Shown: positions 50,989 to 59,001 of the stretch, piece after piece | Position numbering within the stretch: position 1 is the stretch's first letter | Layout: each line of letters starts with the position of its first letter | From: JABMQB01 sp964575025 | GTDB taxonomy: Bacteria; Bacteroidota; Bacteroidia; Bacteroidales; Prolixibacteraceae | Length of the DNA: 64,000 nt | Assembly (NCBI GenBank): GCA_964575025.1 | Contig: CAZNPV010000001.1 | Location: 1 to 64,000 of the forward strand | Direction of reading: 5' to 3' | The notes under the pieces: model-generated | What the model was told of the DNA's origin: nothing | What the model saw: the letters and a program-made list of their open reading frames with translations, nothing else | Database searches by the model: none | Position numbers and translations under genes: made by a program

Positions 50989-53775
50989 CTATTCATTCTT
51001 AATGATTATTTTTTTAAGCGTAAACTCTTTCTCATTGCTGAGGTTTAAGAAATACATGCCCTCAGCCAGGTTTACCGGGAAATGAAATTCGGGTTCATAG
51101 TCTGTGGCTATACGCATGACAGTCTTGCCCATAGCATCAATAACTTCAACTCTGTTATATTGGAAGTCTGTGGATCTAATGGTTATTCTTTCTGAGGCGG
51201 GGTTGGGGTATATATCAATCATAAAATTATTAACAACTTCAATCCCTGTCTCAACCTTTTTGATGTCAATATAGTTAACATTAAAACCTCCGTTTTTAGC
51301 AACAAGCTTAAGGTAATGTTTCCCTTGCCCAATAGTAATATTTTCGACAACCGATTGCCAAACCTGCCAACTGCCTGTATTTGGAACTGATATAGTATTG
51401 ATTCGCTCATTGTCAAGATAATATTCGATTTGACCACCATTGTTGGGTGAGGCTACCCGGAAAATAATTTCAAATGATGAATCATTGCTGGTATTGTTTA
51501 TTGCATAATCCATCCAATCTCCATTGTCAATCCAACCCACATTTAATCCGCCACCGGTGTCATGGGTTTGTTCGGTATCGGTACCCGATTGTAAAGCGTA
51601 ATTTTCTGCCTCAATTTTTCCGGGTACCACATGCCATGTAGGTTCACTAACCAGATTCGCAATTGCAAAATCAGTAAAAGCTTCCAGAGGCCCCTGATCG
51701 ACAGCTGTTATTTTACCAGGCGTGTAACTTACCGATAGTATATCCCCATGATGCAAGGTGTTGACGGGTGAGAACCTGATTGTATTATCCAGGATATAAA
51801 AACCTTCAATGGCCATCATTTCTCCATTAACGTCAAAGGTAAAATGATCGGATTGTCCAACAGCTATATCCAGGGATTTGGAGAATTCCAATATCACTGA
51901 TATTCCATCTGATTCCAATCTCCCGGCATTAATTTGCACGGGTAACCCTTGCGCATTATTCATCACTTGCACATCAGAAAATGGTTCAAGGGCACTGCTG
52001 TCTGAAGATACAATGCTGTTGCCAGACCAGGAAAGCAAGAGATTATAATCTGCATATACCTCCTGACCGAGTGAAAAGTACAACTGGGTTGAATCCAGCT
52101 CATTCACAGAATTTTGAAGAATCGCGATACGCATACCTTCATCGTAATCGGTATGGAGGGTTAATTGTGATAAATCCAAAGGTGGCAGCATTTTTTTACT
52201 GAATGATGCTGTGAGTGTATCGCCATCTTCATTTGTTTTAAGATTGGTTATTATGGGTGGCGCTCCTTCCAGCAAATTGTAAACCATTGTATCGCTAAAG
52301 TTAACCAGGTTTTTATCATAGATTGACGTGACATTGCCATTCTTGTATGACAGTGTAATCTCATTGTCTTTTAAGATGGTGTCGCTCAAATAAACTATCA
52401 GCTTGTTTGTTGTATCGCCCATAGCAACGCTGTCAACTCCGACAGATTGGTTATCAATTTTCACGGAGAAGCCATTAAGGTTATCTGCTTTTTTGATTTC
52501 ATGGCTGACTCCTACAATTATCTGGTTTGGAGTTTTATTGCGTACAAAGGCGTTTTCGTATTCAGGAGTGCCGTCATCGGGAGCAGCCCATTTGTATGTT
52601 GGCAACCATTCGAAATAGGATTGTGTACCTTCATGTGACCCTAAAGGACAATCAGAGGGTCGCATGGTTGTAAGGTTGGCAAGGTGGTCTCCAATAAATC
52701 CTATCAGGTAGGAGACATTCCCCTGGTTGTCCATGGCTTCTTTTATTGCATTGCCAAAGCCTGCGGTAGTTCCGTTAAACAGATCGTCGTATCCGCCAGG
52801 CTTATTGGGAAACCACATCATTTCGGTGATAATCATGGGCCACCGGTCGGCAGCTTTCTTATAGTTCGAGTTCCAGAGGTTTTGTACAGCTGAGGCATCG
52901 TTATGTACACCGCCATAGGCAGGATAAAAATGGGCTGCCACACCGATATTGGTTCCTGAAAAGGGGTATTGGGTCCAACCATGAGGTTCGCCCTGCCAGC
53001 CAAGGGTAGGCACCCAAATTATATTGTTTGACCCTGTGTTACGAATCGTATCAATAATAGGTTGTGTCCAGTCGCGGAAAGCCTCAAAATAGGTTCCCCA
53101 ACCACTGCCCCAGTTTCCGTTACCCGGGGAGGATTCGACTTGAACGGGTTCGTTCATCAATTCGAACATCACGTTATTTGCATTTTTGATGCCGGGAGCA
53201 TTGGCTACCCTTTTCCAGAAGGTAAGTAAACGTGACTGGGTCCCAATGCTGGCATTTCTGACACCGTCGTCGTTAACGTTGACAACCATCGGGCCTGTTG
53301 CACAAAGTACCAGGTAAAGGCCACGTGAGTTGAGATGGTCTACATAGGGGACAAGAAAGTTATTGATCCAGGCATCAAACTGAACGGTATCGACAAGGCC
53401 TGACTCGCTGGTCCATCCCCCAACGGCGTCTGTATTGACACGAACGAAACTGGCATACCATCCATGATCCTGGCCATACCGTGGGTTGGTATCGCTCATA
53501 ACGGTCGCTTCTTCTTTTAAAAAGTTCAGCATCCCGGCAACGTTCTGGGGATTGGTCCAGTCGGTAGGATCGCTATACTGACTTCCCTCGCCGTTAAACC
53601 ATGACGCAGTAGGTTGCATCCACCCGTGGAGTAAAACATCCTTTCCGGTGGGGTCTTTTAGTTTATTACCCTCTACATGAAGCGGCGGAGTTGGCATGCC
53701 ATCCCAGGCACTTCCTTCAAAACAGGAACCCAATATAAACGCTATAAAAAAAATTATCCTAATTAGTGTCTTCAT
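50989..53775 (-). CDS. Glycoside hydrolase family 5 enzyme with SwmB-like domains, CBM6-like module and T9SS tail
   Basis: 928 aa secreted glycanase. Signal peptide, then a GH5 catalytic barrel (about 30-400) with acid/base E209 in FELMNEP and nucleophile E318 in IITEMMW. Next are two or three SwmB-like beta domains (for example NEITLSYKNGNVTSIYDKNL), then a carbohydrate-binding module of CBM6 type (IEAENYALQSG...DTGGGLNVGWIDNGDWMDY). The T9SS type A domain starts at IDIYPNPASERITI. Likely an endo-beta-glucanase, xyloglucanase or mannanase acting at the cell surface. It is adjacent to the GH43 gene. Confidence 0.9.
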   Translation of the reverse strand: MKTLIRIIFFIAFILGSCFEGSAWDGMPTPPLHVEGNKLKDPTGKDVLLHGWMQPTASWFNGEGSQYSDPTDWTNPQNVAGMLNFLKEEATVMSDTNPRYGQDHGWYASFVRVNTDAVGGWTSESGLVDTVQFDAWINNFLVPYVDHLNSRGLYLVLCATGPMVVNVNDDGVRNASIGTQSRLLTFWKRVANAPGIKNANNVMFELMNEPVQVESSPGNGNWGSGWGTYFEAFRDWTQPIIDTIRNTGSNNIIWVPTLGWQGEPHGWTQYPFSGTNIGVAAHFYPAYGGVHNDASAVQNLWNSNYKKAADRWPMIITEMMWFPNKPGGYDDLFNGTTAGFGNAIKEAMDNQGNVSYLIGFIGDHLANLTTMRPSDCPLGSHEGTQSYFEWLPTYKWAAPDDGTPEYENAFVRNKTPNQIIVGVSHEIKKADNLNGFSVKIDNQSVGVDSVAMGDTTNKLIVYLSDTILKDNEITLSYKNGNVTSIYDKNLVNFSDTMVYNLLEGAPPIITNLKTNEDGDTLTASFSKKMLPPLDLSQLTLHTDYDEGMRIAILQNSVNELDSTQLYFSLGQEVYADYNLLLSWSGNSIVSSDSSALEPFSDVQVMNNAQGLPVQINAGRLESDGISVILEFSKSLDIAVGQSDHFTFDVNGEMMAIEGFYILDNTIRFSPVNTLHHGDILSVSYTPGKITAVDQGPLEAFTDFAIANLVSEPTWHVVPGKIEAENYALQSGTDTEQTHDTGGGLNVGWIDNGDWMDYAINNTSNDSSFEIIFRVASPNNGGQIEYYLDNERINTISVPNTGSWQVWQSVVENITIGQGKHYLKLVAKNGGFNVNYIDIKKVETGIEVVNNFMIDIYPNPASERITIRSTDFQYNRVEVIDAMGKTVMRIATDYEPEFHFPVNLAEGMYFLNLSNEKEFTLKKIIIKNE

Positions 53776-53799
53776 TATGTGATACTTAAGATTATAATA

Positions 53800-55191
53800 C
53801 TATTTAAACTGCCACCAGTCAAAATAGAACAAGTCCTTTTCTCCCCTGAAAACAAAATACACATCATGAACTCCTTTGATATTCTTGTTTGCCGGTGCTG
53901 TAAATGTACTCCAAATACCCTCTTTGCGTGCGGTATTTACCTCAACCGTTGCAATGACTGGTCCGTCAATTTTATCGGCCCGTATTTCAATTTTACCTCC
54001 GTAAATTGGGGAAACACTCACCTCGACCGACTTAGCGCCATCAGAAAAATCAACGCCACGTATTTTTATGTAATCACCATGATTAATATCCGTTACAAAT
54101 AAACGGTCGGCAATTCGTTTTCCTCTGGCCCAGTCGAAATCGCCTTCCCACTCGGTTTCAAACCTGGTTTTTACTCCTTCGCTCCAGGCCATTGTTTCTG
54201 CTTCAACCCGTTTGAAAGGATTCAGGGCCTCCACTTGTTCCGGCCCTTCCACCGACCAGTAATGGCGGTTTTGGATGGTACCATCGGGGTTGTAACCCAT
54301 TTCATCCATATCGACCGATCGGCGCTCATAAAATTTTGGTGTCGTTTTTTTCAGCAAGTCGTAGCTATGACCAAAACAATACGATTTTCCTTTGTATTCG
54401 ATAATTCCCGGATGATTACCACGTGTAAGTTCCGAGGCATCTACAATCATGCCTTTGTATTCCCAGGGCCCTGTTGGGGAGTTGCTCATGGCATATCCAA
54501 TTCCTTCGGGACAGCAGGTGGATGCGTAAGCCATATAATAATGACCGTTTCGCTTCCAAACCCAGGGCCCTTCCTGGTAATTTTCAGGTGTTGTAGGTTC
54601 CTGTATAATTTCTCCTGAATAGGAAATCATATCCTCGTTCAGCTTCACGTAATATACTTTGGGGTTTCCCCAGTACATATAAGCCTGCCTGTCATCGTCA
54701 ATCAATAGGGTAGGGTCAATGTCGTGATTGCTGTTTTTAACCAACGGTTTTCCTATAGGATCCTTAAAAGGACCGTACGGACTATCGGCCACCAAAACCC
54801 CTATGCCAACTCCTCCGGGCATGGGGCAATAGAGATAAAATTTCCCGTTGCGTTCAATACATTGCACAGCCCAGGCCCCATTGTCATAAGGAACCCAATC
54901 GAAATTTTTTAATGATGCCACTACACCGTGTTCTGTCCAGTTTACCATGTCAGTAGAAGAATAGAGCAACCAATTCCTCATGTTAAATCCCATCGCATCG
55001 TCTTCATCGTGGCTGGTGTATAGGAATACCGTGTCGTTATGCACCATTGGCGCAGGATCGGCTGTGTATTTTGTCTGAATAATGGGAAGCTGGGGAGGCG
55101 TGCTTTTTTGAGCAGTTCCATCAAATACGGTTATAGTGCACAATATTAGAATGATTAATATCTTATTGCTCTTTGTTGTCATATCCTTCAT
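53800..55191 (-). CDS. Glycoside hydrolase family 43 enzyme with C-terminal CBM6-like module
   Basis: 463 aa, signal peptide (ITVFDGTAQ), five-bladed GH43 propeller. The likely catalytic residues are D45 in TADPAPM, an Asp in HDIDPTLLID, and a Glu in YQEGPWVW. The C-terminal ~130 residues (FKRVEAETMAWSEGV ... YDIYFVF-like end) form a CBM6-type module. GH43 enzymes remove arabinose or xylose from hemicellulose. With GH5 and the GH31 fragment beside it, a role on xyloglucan or arabinoxylan is plausible but unproven. Confidence 0.9.
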   Translation of the reverse strand: MKDMTTKSNKILIILILCTITVFDGTAQKSTPPQLPIIQTKYTADPAPMVHNDTVFLYTSHDEDDAMGFNMRNWLLYSSTDMVNWTEHGVVASLKNFDWVPYDNGAWAVQCIERNGKFYLYCPMPGGVGIGVLVADSPYGPFKDPIGKPLVKNSNHDIDPTLLIDDDRQAYMYWGNPKVYYVKLNEDMISYSGEIIQEPTTPENYQEGPWVWKRNGHYYMAYASTCCPEGIGYAMSNSPTGPWEYKGMIVDASELTRGNHPGIIEYKGKSYCFGHSYDLLKKTTPKFYERRSVDMDEMGYNPDGTIQNRHYWSVEGPEQVEALNPFKRVEAETMAWSEGVKTRFETEWEGDFDWARGKRIADRLFVTDINHGDYIKIRGVDFSDGAKSVEVSVSPIYGGKIEIRADKIDGPVIATVEVNTARKEGIWSTFTAPANKNIKGVHDVYFVFRGEKDLFYFDWWQFK

Positions 55192-55192
55192 T

Positions 55193-55397
55193 TTATAATT
55201 TGATCAAAGTTTTGGCACCATCATAATTAACTGTTTTATCTTGTTTTGTTCCAATACTACTTCCAATGCCTTTGTTCCTGGATACTTTTACAATATTAAA
55301 TTTTCGCTCAACCAGCATTCCGGGAAAAGAGCCTTCTCTGTCGCTTATGATCAGTGTTTTATTTGCATCGTCCCAGCTAAAAGTAATGGTGGAATAC
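55193..55397 (-). pseudogene. C-terminal fragment of a GH31 glycosidase
   Basis: 67 codons reading STITFSWDDANKTLIISDR and EGSFPGMLVERKFNIVKV, ending ...GAKTLIKL, the pattern of the C-terminal DUF5110 region of GH31 alpha-xylosidases/glucosidases. An in-frame stop bounds it upstream and the catalytic domain is missing. The GH43 start codon is one base after its stop. The missing part would lie where the PLP-enzyme gene now is, so this is a rearrangement join. Confidence 0.7.
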
Positions 55398-55439
55398 TAA
55401 ACTTGATCATAGCTGCTTTTTTTACTATAGTAATATTGA

Positions 55440-55473
55440 AAGGATTCCATCGCTTCGAAAAGATGGAATCCTT
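55440..55473 (-). terminator. Hairpin at the end of the PLP-enzyme gene
   Basis: AAGGATTCCATC / GATGGAATCCTT, a perfect 12-bp stem overlapping the stop codon. The T-run after it is weak, so it may be a terminator or a 3' stabiliser. Confidence 0.6.
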
Positions 55474-56605
55474 ACTCTAATGCCTGCTTCAAATCGGCAA
55501 TGATATCATCCACATGCTCGATTCCAACCGACAGGCGGAGCAGCCTATCGGCAATTCCTTCTTTCCTCCTTGCCTCCACACTCAGGTGCCTGTGCGATGT
55601 CAGGGCTGGTGCACAGATGATTGTTTCCACGCCACCCAGGCTGACTGAGGGCTTAATAAGCTTTAACTGCCTTTGAAATTTTGTGATGTTTCTACCAGCC
55701 AATTCAAACGACAACATTCCGCCAAAACCTTTCATCTGTTTCTTTGCGATTTCAAACCCTTCAGAATTTTCCAGTCCCGGATAATATACTTTCCCTACCC
55801 TGGGGTGCTTTGAAAGATAACGGGCAATTTCTCCGGCATTTTTATTTTGTTTTTCAACTCTGACAAACAGTGTTTTAATGCTCCTTTCCAGGAGGTGGCA
55901 CATGAGGGCGTTCAGGCTTCCGCCAAAGTTTAACCCTGTGGATCTGATTTTTTCAATCAGGGATTTCGAACCTACGGTAACTCCGGCACAGATGTCGCTA
56001 TGCCCGCCAAGGTATTTTGTGGCGCTGTGCAGAACCAGGTCAATACCCAACTCAACAGGATTTTGATTCACAGGCGATGCGAAGGTGTTGTCGATGATCG
56101 AAAGCACCCCGTGGTTTCTTGCCAGTTCTGCCACAGCTTCGATATCTGTAATCCGGAGTAACGGATTAGATGGGGTTTCGATATAAATAATTTTTGAATT
56201 CTTTCTGATGGCTTTTTCAAACGATTGAGGAAGGTTGTCTTCCACGATAGAAAATTCGATGCCGAAACGTTCGAGTCCGTTCATTACCCAGTTAAATGTC
56301 CCGCCATATAAGCCTTTCTGGAAAACAACATGGTCTCCCTTTCTCAGGAAAGCAAGCAGGGTGGTTGTAACTGCAGCCATTCCTGAAGAAAAAATTATTC
56401 CGTCCCCGGTTTTTTCAAGGGCAGCAATTTTTTCAGCCAGGGCCTTTTGATTGACCGTATTGAAATAGCGTGGGTAAACCGGTGATTCCGTGTCTAAATA
56501 TCCATAGCTTGTGGATGTGTAGATCGGGGTGTTCGTACCCTTTGTTTCCCCATCGAAACGGGTGCCGGCATGGACGGCCAGGCTTTCTGATTTCAGGTTT
56601 TCCAT
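55472..56605 (-). CDS. PLP-dependent trans-sulfuration enzyme, second copy
   Basis: 377 aa, homologous throughout to the enzyme at 36905-38035, with PLP lysine K197 in LHSATKYLGGHSD, FSSGMAAV and IETPSNPLLR. Likely cystathionine gamma-synthase/lyase or methionine gamma-lyase. A TATCTTAG box lies about 42 bases upstream (56647-56654) within an inverted repeat TAAGATAG...CTATCTTA. It faces away from surE and probably represents the ancestral place of the gene, since housekeeping genes follow. Confidence 0.92.
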   Translation of the reverse strand: MENLKSESLAVHAGTRFDGETKGTNTPIYTSTSYGYLDTESPVYPRYFNTVNQKALAEKIAALEKTGDGIIFSSGMAAVTTTLLAFLRKGDHVVFQKGLYGGTFNWVMNGLERFGIEFSIVEDNLPQSFEKAIRKNSKIIYIETPSNPLLRITDIEAVAELARNHGVLSIIDNTFASPVNQNPVELGIDLVLHSATKYLGGHSDICAGVTVGSKSLIEKIRSTGLNFGGSLNALMCHLLERSIKTLFVRVEKQNKNAGEIARYLSKHPRVGKVYYPGLENSEGFEIAKKQMKGFGGMLSFELAGRNITKFQRQLKLIKPSVSLGGVETIICAPALTSHRHLSVEARRKEGIADRLLRLSVGIEHVDDIIADLKQALE

Positions 56606-56648
56606 TGGTGTTGTTTTTATTGTTGTCTTTCATTAAAGAAGAACTGCT

Positions 56649-56679
56649 AAGATAGGGAGAATTCTGAATTCTATCTTAG
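56649..56679. promoter_or_regulatory. Inverted repeat in the divergent PLP-enzyme / surE promoter region
   Basis: TAAGATAG at one end and CTATCTTA at the other, with AATTC repeats between. It includes the TATCTTAG box shared with the other PLP-enzyme copy and could be an operator. Confidence 0.4.
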
Positions 56680-56710
56680 GAGAAAAATATCTGAATTGAA
56701 TCATATTGAT

Positions 56711-56718
56711 TATCTTTG
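56711..56718 (+). promoter_or_regulatory. -7 box of the surE operon
   Basis: TATCTTTG matches TAnnTTTG exactly, 20 bases before the surE ATG. The upstream TTG box is not well placed. Confidence 0.55.
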
Positions 56719-56738
56719 TTCATCAAAAAATTTCCTGA

Positions 56739-57503
56739 ATGGCAGATAAACCGTATATTTTAATAACCAATGACGATGGCATCCGGGCCAAGGGACTGAG
56801 GGAGTTGGTTGATGTGATGCAACTTTTTGGTGAGGTGGTTGTGATTGCGCCTGAATCTCCGCAGTCGGGGAAATCGGCTGCGATTACTGTGCTGGATCCG
56901 ATCCGGGCTTATCCTTACAAAGACGGGCAAAGCGGGTTGGAAATGTACCAATGCAACGGAACTCCTGTTGATTGTGTTAAGCTGGGTTTTAACCAGGTAC
57001 TGGCCCGGAAGCCCGACCTGGTGGTTTCGGGGATCAATCATGGCTCCAATTCAGCGATAAGCGTGATCTACAGCGGAACCGTCGGAGCCGCTATGGAAGG
57101 ATGCCTCCATGGAGTGCCGGCACTGGCTTTTTCCCTGCTGGATTATGACCCGGAGGCGGATTTTAAATATGCCAAGATCTATTGTGCCAAGGTGATTCAG
57201 GCTGTCTTCGATAACGGACTGCCCGAATTTGTTTGCCTGAATGTGAATGTACCAAAGGGCAGGCCCAGGGGTATAAAGGTAGTCAGACAGGCCCGCGGAA
57301 AGTGGATCGAGGAGTATGAAAAACGTACGGATCCCCATAACCGCTCGTATTATTGGCTTGCAGGTTATTTTAATAGCTTTGAAAAAGGAGACGGCGATTC
57401 GGATATGGATGTCCTGGATGACAACATGGTTTCAGTGGTCCCGGTGACAGTGGATATGACCAGCTATCAGACCCTAGAAAAAATCAAAAGCTGGAAATTT
57501 TAA
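56739..57503 (+). CDS. surE: 5'/3'-nucleotidase SurE
   Basis: 254 aa metal-dependent phosphatase acting on nucleoside monophosphates, linked to stationary-phase survival. The N-terminal motif ILITNDDGI carries metal ligands D12 and D13; SPQSGKSAA and VSGINHGSNSA are the other conserved SurE blocks. First gene of a run with the small membrane protein and lpxB, an order common in Bacteroidota. Confidence 0.96.
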   Translation: MADKPYILITNDDGIRAKGLRELVDVMQLFGEVVVIAPESPQSGKSAAITVLDPIRAYPYKDGQSGLEMYQCNGTPVDCVKLGFNQVLARKPDLVVSGINHGSNSAISVIYSGTVGAAMEGCLHGVPALAFSLLDYDPEADFKYAKIYCAKVIQAVFDNGLPEFVCLNVNVPKGRPRGIKVVRQARGKWIEEYEKRTDPHNRSYYWLAGYFNSFEKGDGDSDMDVLDDNMVSVVPVTVDMTSYQTLEKIKSWKF

Positions 57504-57504
57504 T

Positions 57505-57804
57505 ATGATACGGAAACGCAGAAAAAACGACAGAATAGCCGTAGGATTTGTTACAGGAATGCTGCTCCCCTTTTTGATTTTTGTGGTGATTTACCTCGTG
57601 CGCAATCCCGATGTTCCCTTTTTTCACTATCTTTCAGGCCTGTGGCAGTTTAATATGTTGCTGAAGATCATGAGTCTCTGTGTTTTTCCGAATCTTTTGA
57701 TATTCTTATTGTATATTCGCAGAAAGATGGATTTTGCCGCTCGGGGTGTATTAGCGGCAACTTTTCTTTATGCCCTGTTTGTGTTGCTGTCAAAGATTGT
57801 TTAG
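57505..57804 (+). CDS. Small membrane protein of unknown function
   Basis: 99 aa with three predicted transmembrane helices (VGFVTGMLLPFLIFVVIYLV, LLKIMSLCVFPNLLIFLLYI, GVLAATFLYALFVLLSKIV) and a basic N-terminus. It starts one base after the surE stop and ends 8 bases before lpxB, so all three are surely co-transcribed. No function can be assigned from sequence. Confidence 0.8.
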   Translation: MIRKRRKNDRIAVGFVTGMLLPFLIFVVIYLVRNPDVPFFHYLSGLWQFNMLLKIMSLCVFPNLLIFLLYIRRKMDFAARGVLAATFLYALFVLLSKIV

Positions 57805-57812
57805 ATTCATTT

Positions 57813-58958
57813 ATGAAGTATTACCTCATTGCCGGTGAAGCCTCGGGGGACCTGCACGGGTCGAACCTGATGAAAGCATTAAAAAAACAGGATACCCTTG
57901 CGAAGTTTCGTTTTTTTGGGGGTGAGCGGATGCAACAGGTTGAGAACAATCTGGCTACACATTACAGGGATCTGGCTTTCATGGGGGCCATTGATGTGGT
58001 TAGAAACCTGAATGCCATTCAGCACCATCTTTCGTTATGCAAAAAAGATATCCTGAAATTTATCCCTGATGTGGTTATTCTGATCGATTACCCGGCATTT
58101 AATCTGAAGATTGCTGCATTTGCCAAACAACATAACATCCGTGTTTTTTACTACATTTCCCCAAAAATATGGGCCTGGAAAGAGTGGCGCATAAAAAAGA
58201 TAAAAGCCCGTGTAGATGAAATGTTTTCCATTTTGCCCTTTGAGGTGGATTTTTATGCCCGCCACAACTATCCGGTTCATTATGTTGGCAATCCATTGCT
58301 GGATGAGATGCAGGCTTTTTCGTCAGAAAAAGGGACGGAGGCGTTGAAAGAGCAATACCTGCTGGATAGCCGGCCGGTTGTGGCCCTGTTGCCAGGAAGC
58401 CGCAAGCAGGAGATCCGAATGATGCTTCCGGTTATGATTCAGCTGGCTGACGCTTTTCCTGATTATCAGTTTATAATATCACGCACTTCTTCTGTGGAAG
58501 AATCGTTCTACAGGCAGTATGCCGGAGGAAAGGAATTGTTGCTGGTTACAGGAAATACGTATGCGTTGCTGGCAAATTCATACGCCGCCGTGGTTACTTC
58601 AGGAACCGCAACTCTCGAAACAGCTCTTTTTAATGTTCCTCAGGTCGTATTGTATAAAATGGCAGGAGGAGCACTGGCCTATAAGATCTTCAAATGGCTT
58701 TTCCTGAAGATTGATCATATCTCCCTTCCCAATCTGATCTGCGGAAAGAGAGTTGTAAGGGAATTTGTTATGAACGAAATGAAAATCAGGCTGATAAAAC
58801 CCGAAGTGGAAAAACTCCTTTGCGATAAGGAATACCGGGGAAAAATATTCAGTGAATATACCCGTTTAAGAAAAATATTGGGAGAGGCGGGTGCTTCAGA
58901 GCGTGCTGCCCTTCACATGGTGGAACTTTTAAAACCCGGATTCTCAGAAAAGGCATAG
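57813..58958 (+). CDS. lpxB: Lipid-A-disaccharide synthase LpxB
   Basis: 381 aa GT19 glycosyltransferase that joins UDP-diacylglucosamine and lipid X to form the lipid A disaccharide at the inner membrane. Typical blocks are YLIAGEASGDLHGSNL, FMGAIDVVRNL, YISPKIWAWKEWR, YVGNPLLDE, LLPGSRKQEI and SGTATLETALFNVPQVVLYK. Its presence confirms a Gram-negative with lipid A. Confidence 0.97.
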   Translation: MKYYLIAGEASGDLHGSNLMKALKKQDTLAKFRFFGGERMQQVENNLATHYRDLAFMGAIDVVRNLNAIQHHLSLCKKDILKFIPDVVILIDYPAFNLKIAAFAKQHNIRVFYYISPKIWAWKEWRIKKIKARVDEMFSILPFEVDFYARHNYPVHYVGNPLLDEMQAFSSEKGTEALKEQYLLDSRPVVALLPGSRKQEIRMMLPVMIQLADAFPDYQFIISRTSSVEESFYRQYAGGKELLLVTGNTYALLANSYAAVVTSGTATLETALFNVPQVVLYKMAGGALAYKIFKWLFLKIDHISLPNLICGKRVVREFVMNEMKIRLIKPEVEKLLCDKEYRGKIFSEYTRLRKILGEAGASERAALHMVELLKPGFSEKA

Positions 58959-59001
58959 AAGAAGAGTTGTTAACTGGATTTAAAACGATGTACCCTTATT
59001 C

